A stretch of DNA of 9,446 nucleotides from JAGVVZ01 sp964373165. Its GTDB lineage: Archaea > Aenigmatarchaeota > Aenigmatarchaeia > CG10238-14. Position numbers and translations under genes: made by a program. Below the pieces are notes generated by a model, which ran no database searches, was not told the DNA's origin, and saw only the letters and a program-made list of their open reading frames with translations. Shown here piece by piece: positions 1 to 5,965 of the stretch (the first letter of the stretch is position 1; each line of letters starts with the position of its first letter). The DNA lies in contig CAYJTF010000035.1 in the NCBI GenBank assembly GCA_964373165.1, forward strand, positions 1 through 9,446, given 5' to 3'.

Positions 1-24
1 ATAATAATCGTAATAATAATCGTA
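1..24 (+). repeat. Tandem duplication of a 12-bp unit
   Basis: Bases 1-12 and 13-24 are identical copies of ATAATAATCGTA. The unit is a multiple of three and encodes Ile-Ile-Ile-Val, so it lengthens the presumed membrane helix of the partial gene without breaking frame. The array may continue past the left edge. Confidence 0.75.
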
Positions 25-60
25 GTTCTAGCTTTGATATTTTTGTTTAGTAAATTGTAA
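1..60 (+). CDS. C-terminal tail of a membrane-anchored protein (5' end outside window)
   Basis: Frame 1 from base 1 reads 19 codons to a TAA at 58-60. The residues are almost all hydrophobic (IIIVIIIVVLALIFLFSKL), which is what a C-terminal transmembrane helix ending in a short polar tail looks like. The other two + frames are polar or stop at once. The stop lies 2 bp from the stop of the - strand HD gene, a tight convergent arrangement that makes sense if both are real genes. The first 24 bases are a 12-bp unit repeated twice and encode IIIV twice. C-terminal membrane anchors are common in archaeal surface proteins; the rest of this protein, and so its job, cannot be known from here. The main doubt is that so short a fragment could be chance reading of AT-rich DNA. 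Confidence 0.5.
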   Translation: MIIVIIIVVLALIFLFSKL

Positions 61-62
61 TA

Positions 63-791
63 TCAACTATCAGTTGTCATATAACGGTGAACAGGAAAAA
101 ATCTTATATCACCACCGCCTTTTATATATTCTATGGCATCCATAGAAAAATTTCTTCCTATTTTTAACCATAGTTGAATATTTTCGTATACGCCTTTATC
201 CCAAAAATTTCTTGCAGGTTCTGTGCAATATGCAAAACATACGTTTCTAGCATATTCTGCAGATTCTGTTAAGGCTGTCGCATGACTTTGAAGCATTTCT
301 AGTGTACCACTATACCATTTTTCAGGATCTTTGACTCCAAATTCTGCCACTAATTGTAAATTACCTAACAAAAAGTATATTTTATCGCTGAATGATCTCT
401 GATCTGCATCTCTAACAATTTGAGCTTCTAGTGTTATTGGTGGGTATTTGGGTGGGAAAGTTATAACTTTAGTTCCTAAAGTAGTTTGTTCAACACCATG
501 CATATATGGTTGTAACCAGTCCCACTTTCTAATTATTCCAACACCTACTTCTTCATGATCTGGATTACCAATTCCTGTATCATGCACCATTGCTCCATTC
601 GCTACAACATTAACATCAGGTCTATATCCGGTTCTTATTAATGAATTTAAAAGAAATAGTGAGTCATCCACGCATCTTATAAAATGTCCAAAATGATGAT
701 AAAATTTGCCATTTACACCGCTTTTTAATTCTCTCACTGCATAAAATGTTCTGTAAAATGTAGAGAGATCAGCATTTAATGTTGCTAACAT
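63..791 (-). CDS. HD-domain phosphohydrolase-like protein
   Basis: This 242-residue soluble protein carries the HD metal-binding pattern: a histidine cluster at 32-36 (H36 the likely first ligand), H70-D71 in the context MVHDTG, then H79-E80-E81, and D128 in IVRDADQ. That spacing matches the HD superfamily, metal-dependent hydrolases of nucleotides, cyclic nucleotides or other phosphoesters. The C-terminal 100 residues, which are rich in aromatics and end in HRYM, match nothing I recognise. No signal peptide or membrane segment is seen. The start at 791 is limited by an in-frame TAG four codons upstream and has only a weak purine stretch before it. It follows the unrecognised gene at 822-1412 on the same strand and is probably co-transcribed with it. 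The HD assignment is fairly secure; the substrate is unknown. Confidence 0.8.
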   Translation of the reverse strand: MLATLNADLSTFYRTFYAVRELKSGVNGKFYHHFGHFIRCVDDSLFLLNSLIRTGYRPDVNVVANGAMVHDTGIGNPDHEEVGVGIIRKWDWLQPYMHGVEQTTLGTKVITFPPKYPPITLEAQIVRDADQRSFSDKIYFLLGNLQLVAEFGVKDPEKWYSGTLEMLQSHATALTESAEYARNVCFAYCTEPARNFWDKGVYENIQLWLKIGRNFSMDAIEYIKGGGDIRFFPVHRYMTTDS

Positions 792-821
792 ATCTCTTCT
801 GGACTAATCAGTCGATCTTCC

Positions 822-1412
822 CTAGGTGATCCAGGGTNNNNNNNNNNTCAATGCTTGAACTAAAGGGTCTCTTTCATCCGATGGTTCACTTCTTCTTTGT
901 AAATACTGCTCCTCATCCATACTGAGTGAGATAATTCTTCTAATAGCATTTTCATCATGTCCAGAAAGAACAGGGACAGATCGGTCATACATATCGATGT
1001 GAATAATACGTTGATCCGGTCTTACAATAGCATTGTCAAAGGTATAAATATCAAACCCATACGGGGTTGGATGCTTAACTTCTAGCCTATATACAACTTC
1101 TATTGAATAACCATCAAAAGTAGCCTCTGCTGAGCTTGTAGTTATATCAAATGAATTTATTCTGGGACTGGGATATCTAACAACACTCCCTCCCGACATT
1201 CTTATTGCTTCCACAACATCTCTTGCAGTTTGCGGATCTAAAACACCTAGTGATATTTTTTGACCATTTGTGTAAGGAACATAACCTATACCGTTAAATT
1301 TAGCTGATGTATGGGGTGATACAAATACTCTTGTAGTATTATTATTCATTCCTTGATCTATGAAAATTCCAAATAATCTACTTAGTAGAACAGATTGATC
1401 ATCGGTACTCAT
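822..1412 (-). CDS. Hypothetical protein, arginine-rich; C-terminus uncertain across assembly gap
   Basis: I do not recognise this protein. About 188 residues are readable before the gap at 838-847. It begins MSTDDQSVLLSRLFGIFIDQ, a short amphipathic helix, followed by a region of alternating hydrophobic and polar residues that suggests a beta-rich fold (about 25-150), then a charged tail with DEEQYLQRRSEP. There is no signal peptide or membrane helix. It has about 15 Arg against 3 Lys, odd in an AT-rich genome whose neighbouring hydrolases are Lys-rich. The start has a Shine-Dalgarno-like GAAGTGAT with normal spacing and a TATA box about 49 nt upstream. The stop at 822 holds only if the gap is a multiple-of-three equivalent of 10 bases; in another frame the gene would run to 785 and overlap the HD start by 7 nt. 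It is the first gene of the - strand unit. Confidence 0.75.
   Translation of the reverse strand: MSTDDQSVLLSRLFGIFIDQGMNNNTTRVFVSPHTSAKFNGIGYVPYTNGQKISLGVLDPQTARDVVEAIRMSGGSVVRYPSPRINSFDITTSSAEATFDGYSIEVVYRLEVKHPTPYGFDIYTFDNAIVRPDQRIIHIDMYDRSVPVLSGHDENAIRRIISLSMDEEQYLQRRSEPSDERDPLVQALXXXXPWIT
838..847. other. Assembly gap (10 N)
   Basis: Ten undetermined bases fall inside the 3' part of the - strand gene that starts at 1412. A round number of Ns is usually a placeholder, so the reading frame after the gap cannot be trusted. Confidence 0.97.
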
Positions 1413-1439
1413 TAAATCACTTCAATACTTTAAAGTAAT

Positions 1440-1456
1440 TTACTATTGAATAGTAA
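1440..1456. promoter_or_regulatory. 17-bp perfect palindrome, putative operator of the - strand unit
   Basis: The sequence is TTACTATT-G-AATAGTAA, with two 8-bp arms around a central G. On the - strand it directly follows the TATA box at 1457-1465 and would cover roughly -20 to -5 of the expected transcription start near 1435, where an archaeal repressor would block polymerase. AGTAAT also occurs at 1434-1439 and 1489-1494, beyond the copy in the right arm, and AGTAA-T-TTACT (1434-1444) forms a second overlapping small palindrome. That it is an operator is inferred. Confidence 0.5.
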
Positions 1457-1465
1457 TATTTATAA
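1457..1465 (-). promoter_or_regulatory. TATA box of the - strand two-gene unit
   Basis: TTATAAATA on the - strand is close to the archaeal TATA consensus. Its centre lies about 49 nt before the ATG at 1412. With a start site about 26 nt downstream, the mRNA would have a leader of about 22 nt, which fits the Shine-Dalgarno-like GAAGTGAT seen 7 nt before that ATG. Confidence 0.6.
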
Positions 1466-1501
1466 GGACGTCATTTTAGTCCCTTAAAAGTAATAGCACA
1501 G

Positions 1502-1512
1502 TTTTTTAATAA
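1502..1512 (+). promoter_or_regulatory. TATA-like box before the secreted Cys-rich gene
   Basis: TTTTTTAATAA is centred about 28 nt before the ATG at 1535. No Shine-Dalgarno lies in the 20 nt before that ATG, so the transcript is probably leaderless or nearly so. It is the only good + strand candidate in the divergent intergenic region 1413-1534. Confidence 0.5.
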
Positions 1513-1534
1513 CTAGAAAACACATTTTAGTATT

Positions 1535-4500
1535 ATGCGGTTTTTGTTGGCTGTAATGTTATATTTGAGTTTAATTACGGTTGTAAGTGCTCAAAATGAA
1601 ACTAGTATTGGTTGTACGCTCACGGATGCAGATTGTCCAGCTATTTGTGCGGACTGTGCACCGGGATATACTGGTGGAGGGTGTGTTAGTGGCGTGAACA
1701 AGATTACTTGTAAATGTAACCAGCCGACACCTTGCGTTCCTTCAACAAGTACAACTCTAAAAACATGCGTTAGTTGTCCTGCCCATCCTTCTGGATGTAG
1801 ATATGAAGGTAGTTCATGCGAATCTTGTGGCACTTTGATTTGCGAAACAACCACAACATTATCTATACCAACAACGACATTATCCACAACAACCACTTTA
1901 AAAGGGTATTGTGAATGGTGTGGAAATAGTTGTATTAGAACACAGCCGGATTCTCTAATTGCATGTCCAGCAGTAATACCGCCACCAAATATGGTATGTG
2001 TTGAAGAAAACGGGCAGTGCGTGACCAAACTAATCACTACCACGACAATGATCATTCCGCCATGCAAAGATTCTGATTATGGCAAGAACTATTATGTTAA
2101 AGGAACAACAGCGGGAGTGACTAAGTGTGCTGATCAGTCTAATTGTATGATATCCACTTCCGTAGTAGATATATGTGGTACTAGTGCAAATGTTGGTGGT
2201 ACACCACAAACACCAAATTCTTTGCAAGAATTTTATTGTCAAGATGGATACAGATATGTTGATTTTTATGAATGCCCCAATGGATGTAGAGACGGTGCTT
2301 GTTTGTCTTCGACTGGTACTACAATATCTTGTGTTAGTTGTCCTGCCCCTCCTTCTGGATGTAGATATGAAGGCAGCAGCTGTCAGTCCTGCGGTAAATT
2401 GATCTGCGAAACAACAACTACCATTCAATCAGCATGCGGTAACGGTGTTTGTGAAGAGGGCGAAGCTACGTATTGCCCACCTTGCACTGGTGAAATATGT
2501 CCCCTAGCTCCTTGTATGATCGGAAAGTGCCCTCAAGACTGTCCATCAATAACACCGTCGACAACAACAACTCTGCGCTCTGGCATGAACTATAGGAATG
2601 CTCATTGGCAATGCTATGACGGTTATTCAGAAGATCAAGGCGGCTCTACATCATGTAAATCCAGTGAAGTTTGGCGCAAGTATGCCGATGAGTCATGTTC
2701 TAAAAGATGTAGTGTAAATAACGAAATAAGAGAATTGAAAATAGTCAACGGTGTAGGTATAACAAGTAAAGAGTCAAGATATTCGGATAGTTTCTCAGAG
2801 AGAAAGGCCACTTTAACTGTTTATGAAGAAGGCAGTCCCCAAACAAGTAGAGAGGTTTCGCTAAATGCCGGAGATTCTACAAAGGTAGGTTTGAAAACTC
2901 TTAGACTTGAAAACGTAGGCTCGGGCGGAGCTTTATTAGTTAATGTAGACGGAGTTTCTGCCACTATGGACGTGAGAAGAGACATCGCGAAATGTGGGGT
3001 AAACTCTTTCAGAGTATGGAATGAATGTAGATCGGAAGACACATGCTGCTTTGATACATTTTCTAGATTATGTTATAAAGGCGGATGCAATTTACCAAAT
3101 CAATATCAAGTGCCTTGTGATTCATCTGTATGTAAAATTCAAGAAGAGTGTCCCAAATTAACCACTCCTCCGTCTGACTATTGTAAAGATGGAAGAACGA
3201 AAACCATTTATAATGATAAGGGATGTGCTGTTGGCTATGAATGTGAGCAGACATCTGTAAGAAAGTGTCCGGAATATGTGATGTGTCCAGATGGAACTAA
3301 GAATCCATGTTATGAATCAGGCGATACATGTACTTGTAAAGAATGTGCCTATCATTGCAAGAAAACTTGTAGAGATATAGGAACTGAAAAAGAAGGATGG
3401 TATGATTCTTGTACAGGTAATTTAATCAAATTTGACAAATGCGGTGGAGATATGACAGCAATATCGAATCAATGTAAAAGAGAAATAGACGAAAGCGGAT
3501 TTGTTAAGGTCAATTGTGAGAAAAAATGTCCTCAGGTCCCACATTATTTAAAAGAAAAATGTTTAAACAACGGTGGCAGCATTGTAATTAGAAAAGATTT
3601 TAGCGGTTGCGAGTATGCTGAATGTTTATTTGAGACAAGTAGCACGAACGCAACCTTGGCTTCTATTGCTCCTATCTCTATATATCCTGTTCAGTTTGAG
3701 TCCCGCTTATGTCCCAGCGATGAAGAAATAAAATCGGTTTTAAGAAAATGCGAAGAAGTTGGTGGTAAGAGTTTCATTAATTTTAAAAATAACTGCAAGA
3801 TTCCTAAATGCATTCATGAAGAAGAGAGAAAAGGCTGCTCTGAAATAACTCCGCCTACTGAAGCAATAGGAAAGGAGTGTGAAAGCCAGGGGCTGAAAGT
3901 GATCAAAGATTTCGATTCTCAAACAGGCTGTCCTGTATTAAAGTGCGGTGAAAAAGAATCTTGTTATAATGATGTTCCTGAAAAGGTTTATAGTGAGTGT
4001 AAAGAGAAAGGCGGAGAGTTGATAGTAAAGAAGAATGAACAGGGATGCGTGGTATTTCATGACTGCTTAACCAGGGGGGATGACAGAAATACTTATGTTG
4101 AAAAGGTTGAAAGAGTTCCTGACACATCTGGGTTGTTGTCATTGGCATTGAAGTTGGATGCTCTTAAGATAGAGTTGGATAAGTTATCTAAAGAGACAAA
4201 CGCAGTAGCTGATTATTATGCATCGATAAAATCTCCTGAGGAGGAAAAATACAGAAGAGTTTCGTCAATGTTTGAGACAGCTAAAGAAAAAGTGGATGAG
4301 ATAAAATCTAAAATTAAGTCAAGGATTGATAAGATGACAATAGATGATGTCGTAGAAATTAAAGGAGATGTTAAGTATATCAAGGAAGTTATGTTAAAAG
4401 ACATATTATATTTAATGTTAAGCTCTGGCAGCGATGCCAAGGAAATAACTGAAGGTCTTCTGACCGATTGCAAGGATGATGGAAACTGCTTTGAAAGAGC

Positions 4501-4786
4501 ATTCAGAATATGCAAAAAGGTTAGTTTTGCTCCAGATGATGAAACACAAGCTACAATAGATGGAATTGAGGATAATAAATGTGTAATGAAAGTTACAATG
4601 AAAGGCAATGACATACCAGATGGTCTTGCATCAATGACATGCAAGTTTGATAATTATGCTTTAGGATTTGATGATATGAGAAATGAAGAAGATTTCTTAT
4701 CTTTGTGTGACGGCCCACTGGTTAAATTTATGGAAATGAAATATGAATATGGTAAAACTGGTAAAACCCAGGAGGCTAATAAATGA
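1535..4786 (+). CDS. Large secreted cysteine-rich modular surface protein
   Basis: This 1083-residue protein starts with a signal peptide (hydrophobic core 3-17, likely cleavage near VVSA-Q). It has about 90 cysteines, surely disulfide-bonded outside the cell. Order of parts: Cys-rich stretches alternating with Thr-rich linkers (TTTTL type, about 69-350); a near-duplicate 31-residue unit at 78-108 and 266-296; a CGNGVCEEGE module (301-336); a beta-rich, S-layer-like stretch (about 419-480); further Cys clusters (539-613); four tandem modules C-x(8-13)-C-x3-G-G/L-x(8-12)-C-x4-C (665-844); a helical region with heptads L867, L870, L874, L877, L881, L884, V891; and a C-terminal six-Cys domain (979-1066). 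It has no membrane anchor of its own. Its last codons overlap the start of the next gene, a membrane protein, so the two are made together. The molecular role is unknown; adhesion or cell-surface structure is the natural guess. Confidence 0.88.
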   Translation: MRFLLAVMLYLSLITVVSAQNETSIGCTLTDADCPAICADCAPGYTGGGCVSGVNKITCKCNQPTPCVPSTSTTLKTCVSCPAHPSGCRYEGSSCESCGTLICETTTTLSIPTTTLSTTTTLKGYCEWCGNSCIRTQPDSLIACPAVIPPPNMVCVEENGQCVTKLITTTTMIIPPCKDSDYGKNYYVKGTTAGVTKCADQSNCMISTSVVDICGTSANVGGTPQTPNSLQEFYCQDGYRYVDFYECPNGCRDGACLSSTGTTISCVSCPAPPSGCRYEGSSCQSCGKLICETTTTIQSACGNGVCEEGEATYCPPCTGEICPLAPCMIGKCPQDCPSITPSTTTTLRSGMNYRNAHWQCYDGYSEDQGGSTSCKSSEVWRKYADESCSKRCSVNNEIRELKIVNGVGITSKESRYSDSFSERKATLTVYEEGSPQTSREVSLNAGDSTKVGLKTLRLENVGSGGALLVNVDGVSATMDVRRDIAKCGVNSFRVWNECRSEDTCCFDTFSRLCYKGGCNLPNQYQVPCDSSVCKIQEECPKLTTPPSDYCKDGRTKTIYNDKGCAVGYECEQTSVRKCPEYVMCPDGTKNPCYESGDTCTCKECAYHCKKTCRDIGTEKEGWYDSCTGNLIKFDKCGGDMTAISNQCKREIDESGFVKVNCEKKCPQVPHYLKEKCLNNGGSIVIRKDFSGCEYAECLFETSSTNATLASIAPISIYPVQFESRLCPSDEEIKSVLRKCEEVGGKSFINFKNNCKIPKCIHEEERKGCSEITPPTEAIGKECESQGLKVIKDFDSQTGCPVLKCGEKESCYNDVPEKVYSECKEKGGELIVKKNEQGCVVFHDCLTRGDDRNTYVEKVERVPDTSGLLSLALKLDALKIELDKLSKETNAVADYYASIKSPEEEKYRRVSSMFETAKEKVDEIKSKIKSRIDKMTIDDVVEIKGDVKYIKEVMLKDILYLMLSSGSDAKEITEGLLTDCKDDGNCFERAFRICKKVSFAPDDETQATIDGIEDNKCVMKVTMKGNDIPDGLASMTCKFDNYALGFDDMRNEEDFLSLCDGPLVKFMEMKYEYGKTGKTQEANK
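1766..1858 (+). repeat. Copy 1 of a 93-bp intragenic duplication
   Basis: Encodes residues 78-108 of the secreted protein, a six-Cys unit followed by Thr residues. It matches 2330-2422 at 28 of 31 residues. By hand alignment the first 44 bases differ at 2 positions and the remaining 49 at about 17, mostly synonymous. Confidence 0.9.
2330..2422 (+). repeat. Copy 2 of a 93-bp intragenic duplication
   Basis: Encodes residues 266-296, the partner of 1766-1858. The protein differences are H to P, E to Q and T to K only. All six cysteines and the Thr-rich end are kept, so the unit is a discrete module attached to a linker. Confidence 0.9.
3527..4066 (+). repeat. Four diverged tandem Cys modules within the secreted protein
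   Basis: Residues 665-697, 726-759, 768-804 and 810-844 share one pattern: a first Cys, a helix-like charged stretch, a second Cys, three residues, a Gly-Gly or Gly-Leu turn, a beta-like stretch, a third Cys and, after four residues, a fourth Cys. The similarity is at the protein level only, so the duplication is old. Residues 539-570 may be a shortened fifth copy (C-YC-GC-x4-EC). Confidence 0.75.
4770..4775 (+). promoter_or_regulatory. Strong Shine-Dalgarno for the coupled membrane gene
   Basis: AGGAGG lies inside the last codons of the secreted-protein gene, 7 nt before the ATG at 4783. It supports that start and, together with the ATGA stop/start overlap, translational coupling of the two genes. 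Confidence 0.85.
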
Positions 4787-5037
4787 TAACAAGACAAATG
4801 AATCCGCAAATACGAAGTAGTTTCAATATACCTCTTTGGTTAAAATTTCTGGTTGGTTTAGCTATAGTTGCTTTTGTCGTTTATGGTGCTATAAGAATTT
4901 TAAATGAAGGGAAGACAGAAGTTGGCGTGGAGCCTATTAAAACAGAACAGCAGGTGAGCCAGTCGTTGACAGAAGTTAGCACGAATGTGGATGATATTAA
5001 ATCTAGATTGGGAGAGATTGACAAAGGACTGGGATAA
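4783..5037 (+). CDS. Small single-pass membrane protein with outer coiled-coil tail
   Basis: This 84-residue protein has a short basic N-terminus (R4, R11, K21), one transmembrane helix at about 18-40, and an acidic to polar tail. The charge pattern predicts N-in, C-out topology, so the tail faces outside. The tail holds a textbook heptad pattern with V58, L62, V65, V69, I72, L76, I79 and L83 at alternating 4 and 3 spacing. The start is fixed by the ATGA overlap with the upstream stop and by AGGAGG at 4770. The tight coupling to a secreted protein that lacks an anchor but has its own heptad helix suggests that this protein tethers it to the membrane; that is inference. I recognise no named family. 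Confidence 0.85.
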   Translation: MITRQMNPQIRSSFNIPLWLKFLVGLAIVAFVVYGAIRILNEGKTEVGVEPIKTEQQVSQSLTEVSTNVDDIKSRLGEIDKGLG

Positions 5038-5054
5038 ATTTTTACTAAACATGG

Positions 5055-5069
5055 CATTTTTTATTCTTT
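5055..5069 (+). terminator. T-rich terminator candidate after the surface-protein operon
   Basis: A run of six T (5057-5062) followed by ATTCTTT lies about 20 nt past the stop at 5037. Archaeal termination often needs only such T-rich tracts on the coding strand; there is no clear hairpin before it. Confidence 0.4.
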
Positions 5070-5072
5070 AAA

Positions 5073-5088
5073 ATAAAACTAGTTTTAT
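5073..5088. promoter_or_regulatory. 16-bp perfect palindrome upstream of the second assembly gap
   Basis: ATAAAACT-AGTTTTAT is a perfect inverted repeat without spacer, just upstream of ATG codons at 5087 and 5094. It overlaps the TATA-like TTTAAAATA (5067-5075), a plausible place for a regulator. In AT-rich DNA it could also be chance. Confidence 0.3.
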
Positions 5089-5116
5089 GCCCGATGATGT
5101 ACAATACACATTTGGG

Positions 5117-5126
5117 NNNNNNNNNN
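5117..5126. other. Assembly gap (10 N)
   Basis: Ten undetermined bases between the surface-protein operon and the metallophosphoesterase. The true length is unknown, so a short gene starting at 5087 (MPDDVQYTFG) or 5094 (MMYNTHL) could be partly hidden here. Confidence 0.97.
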
Positions 5127-5140
5127 TGTTTAGCATATTA

Positions 5141-5147
5141 TTTTAAA
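5141..5147 (+). promoter_or_regulatory. TATA-like box of the metallophosphoesterase gene
   Basis: TTTTAAA is centred 25 nt before the ATG at 5169, with no Shine-Dalgarno in between. This fits a leaderless transcript starting at that ATG and supports 5169 over the upstream ATG at 5094. Confidence 0.55.
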
Positions 5148-5168
5148 CTTAGATTTTTCTCTAATTTT

Positions 5169-5924
5169 ATGAAGTTTATTAAAAACCAACCAGTGTTATT
5201 CATAGAAGATATATCTACTTTGGTTATTGCCGATTTACATATTGGTATAGAGTATGAATTATACAAATCAGGGATTAACATACCCACGCAAATCAACAAA
5301 ATGAGAAACCAGATAGAAAAATTGATAAAGAAGACTGGAGCGAAGAGGCTTGTACTATTGGGAGATATTAAACATGAAGTTCCAGGTATAAGTTTCCAGG
5401 AACAAAGAGAGATTCCTGTATTTTTAGAAGAACTTTCAAAAATAGCGAGAATAGATATATGTTTGGGAAATCATGATACCTTTTTAAAAAATATAGTTCC
5501 CAGAGGCATTAAAATTCATAGTTCAAAAGGTTTCAAAATAAAGAAATATGGTTTTTTGCACGGTCATGCTTGGCCGGCTGAGAGCTTATTGTCATCTGAT
5601 TGCATAATAATCAGTCATATACACCCTGCGATTGAATTTAAGGACAAACTAGGGTATAGGATTGTTAAACCAATTTGGATTAGATCTAACGTTAGATCTG
5701 AAAAAATCTTTGAAAAGTATAAAAAACATATAAAAGAGCTGAAAGTAGTGGTTATGCCGTCGTTTAACAAGCTCATATCAGGAAGTCCGATAAATGTTGA
5801 AAATAGAGTCACAGGCTCGATTGAATTTCTAGGCCCACTTATGAAAAACGATTTTATAGATTTTAAGAAAGCGGAAATATACCTCTTAGACGGCACATTT
5901 TTAGGTAAATTTTGTGATTTATAA
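5169..5924 (+). CDS. COG1407-like metallophosphoesterase
   Basis: This 251-residue soluble protein has the full calcineurin-type phosphoesterase motif set: D22-x-H24 (ADLHIG), G65-D66 with H69 (GDIKHE), G100-N101-H102-D103, H131-x-H133 (HGHAWP) and H150-x-H152 (SHIHP). These bind two metal ions and cleave phosphomono- or diesters. The N-terminus, with a ligand-free beta strand then LVIADLHIGIE and a GI.IP motif, resembles the archaeal ICC-like family COG1407, whose bacterial relatives include a ligase-associated nuclease; the archaeal substrate is not settled. An upstream in-frame ATG at 5094 exists, but reading from it crosses the gap and yields residues foreign to the family, while ATG 5169 gives the usual start and has a TATA box at leaderless spacing. 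It is probably a single-gene unit. Confidence 0.9.
   Translation: MKFIKNQPVLFIEDISTLVIADLHIGIEYELYKSGINIPTQINKMRNQIEKLIKKTGAKRLVLLGDIKHEVPGISFQEQREIPVFLEELSKIARIDICLGNHDTFLKNIVPRGIKIHSSKGFKIKKYGFLHGHAWPAESLLSSDCIIISHIHPAIEFKDKLGYRIVKPIWIRSNVRSEKIFEKYKKHIKELKVVVMPSFNKLISGSPINVENRVTGSIEFLGPLMKNDFIDFKKAEIYLLDGTFLGKFCDL
5682..5699. repeat. 18-bp perfect palindrome inside the metallophosphoesterase gene
   Basis: AGATCTAAC-GTTAGATCT is a perfect inverted repeat without spacer and contains two AGATCT sites. It encodes part of IRSNVRSE, so the protein repeats R-S at the same spacing. It has no known role. Confidence 0.7.
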
Positions 5925-5936
5925 GCCCTAGAAACC

Positions 5937-5943
5937 CTTAAAT
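5937..5943 (+). promoter_or_regulatory. TATA-like box of the orphan gene pair
   Basis: CTTAAAT is centred 26 nt before the ATG at 5966, and the interval lacks a Shine-Dalgarno. This is the same leaderless spacing seen before other genes of the window. It lies 13 nt past the metallophosphoesterase stop. Confidence 0.5.
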
Positions 5944-5965
5944 CCTTCATTTCTATATCGTAGCT

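Noticed and set aside
1413..1534. A small RNA or short gene in the divergent intergenic region
   Set aside because: Only promoter elements and small palindromes are visible; no open frame of useful length and no convincing RNA stem.
1591..2428. Two overlapping - strand open frames (158 and 132 codons) and a + strand frame at 2175-2402
   Set aside because: They are antisense or out-of-frame readings of the Cys/Thr-rich repeats, with low-complexity Val or Thr/Ser runs. The + strand 1083-codon gene with a signal peptide explains the region.
1835..2600. CRISPR-like or satellite array suggested by repeated ACAAC/CCACAAC strings
   Set aside because: The strings are irregular Thr codons in interdomain linkers in one frame, with no constant repeat length or unique spacers.
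4216..4644. A - strand open frame of 142 codons
   Set aside because: It lies wholly opposite the helical and C-terminal part of the secreted protein; its Ser/Leu-rich product is what antisense of Lys/Glu codons gives, and it has no promoter or ribosome site that I can see.
5094..5168. N-terminal extension of the metallophosphoesterase from ATG 5094
   Set aside because: The frame crosses 10 Ns of unknown true length, the added residues are foreign to the family, and ATG 5169 has the expected N-terminus and a TATA box 25 nt upstream.
5615..5950. A - strand open frame of 111 codons over the end of the metallophosphoesterase
   Set aside because: It is antisense to a well-supported enzyme gene and matches no motif.
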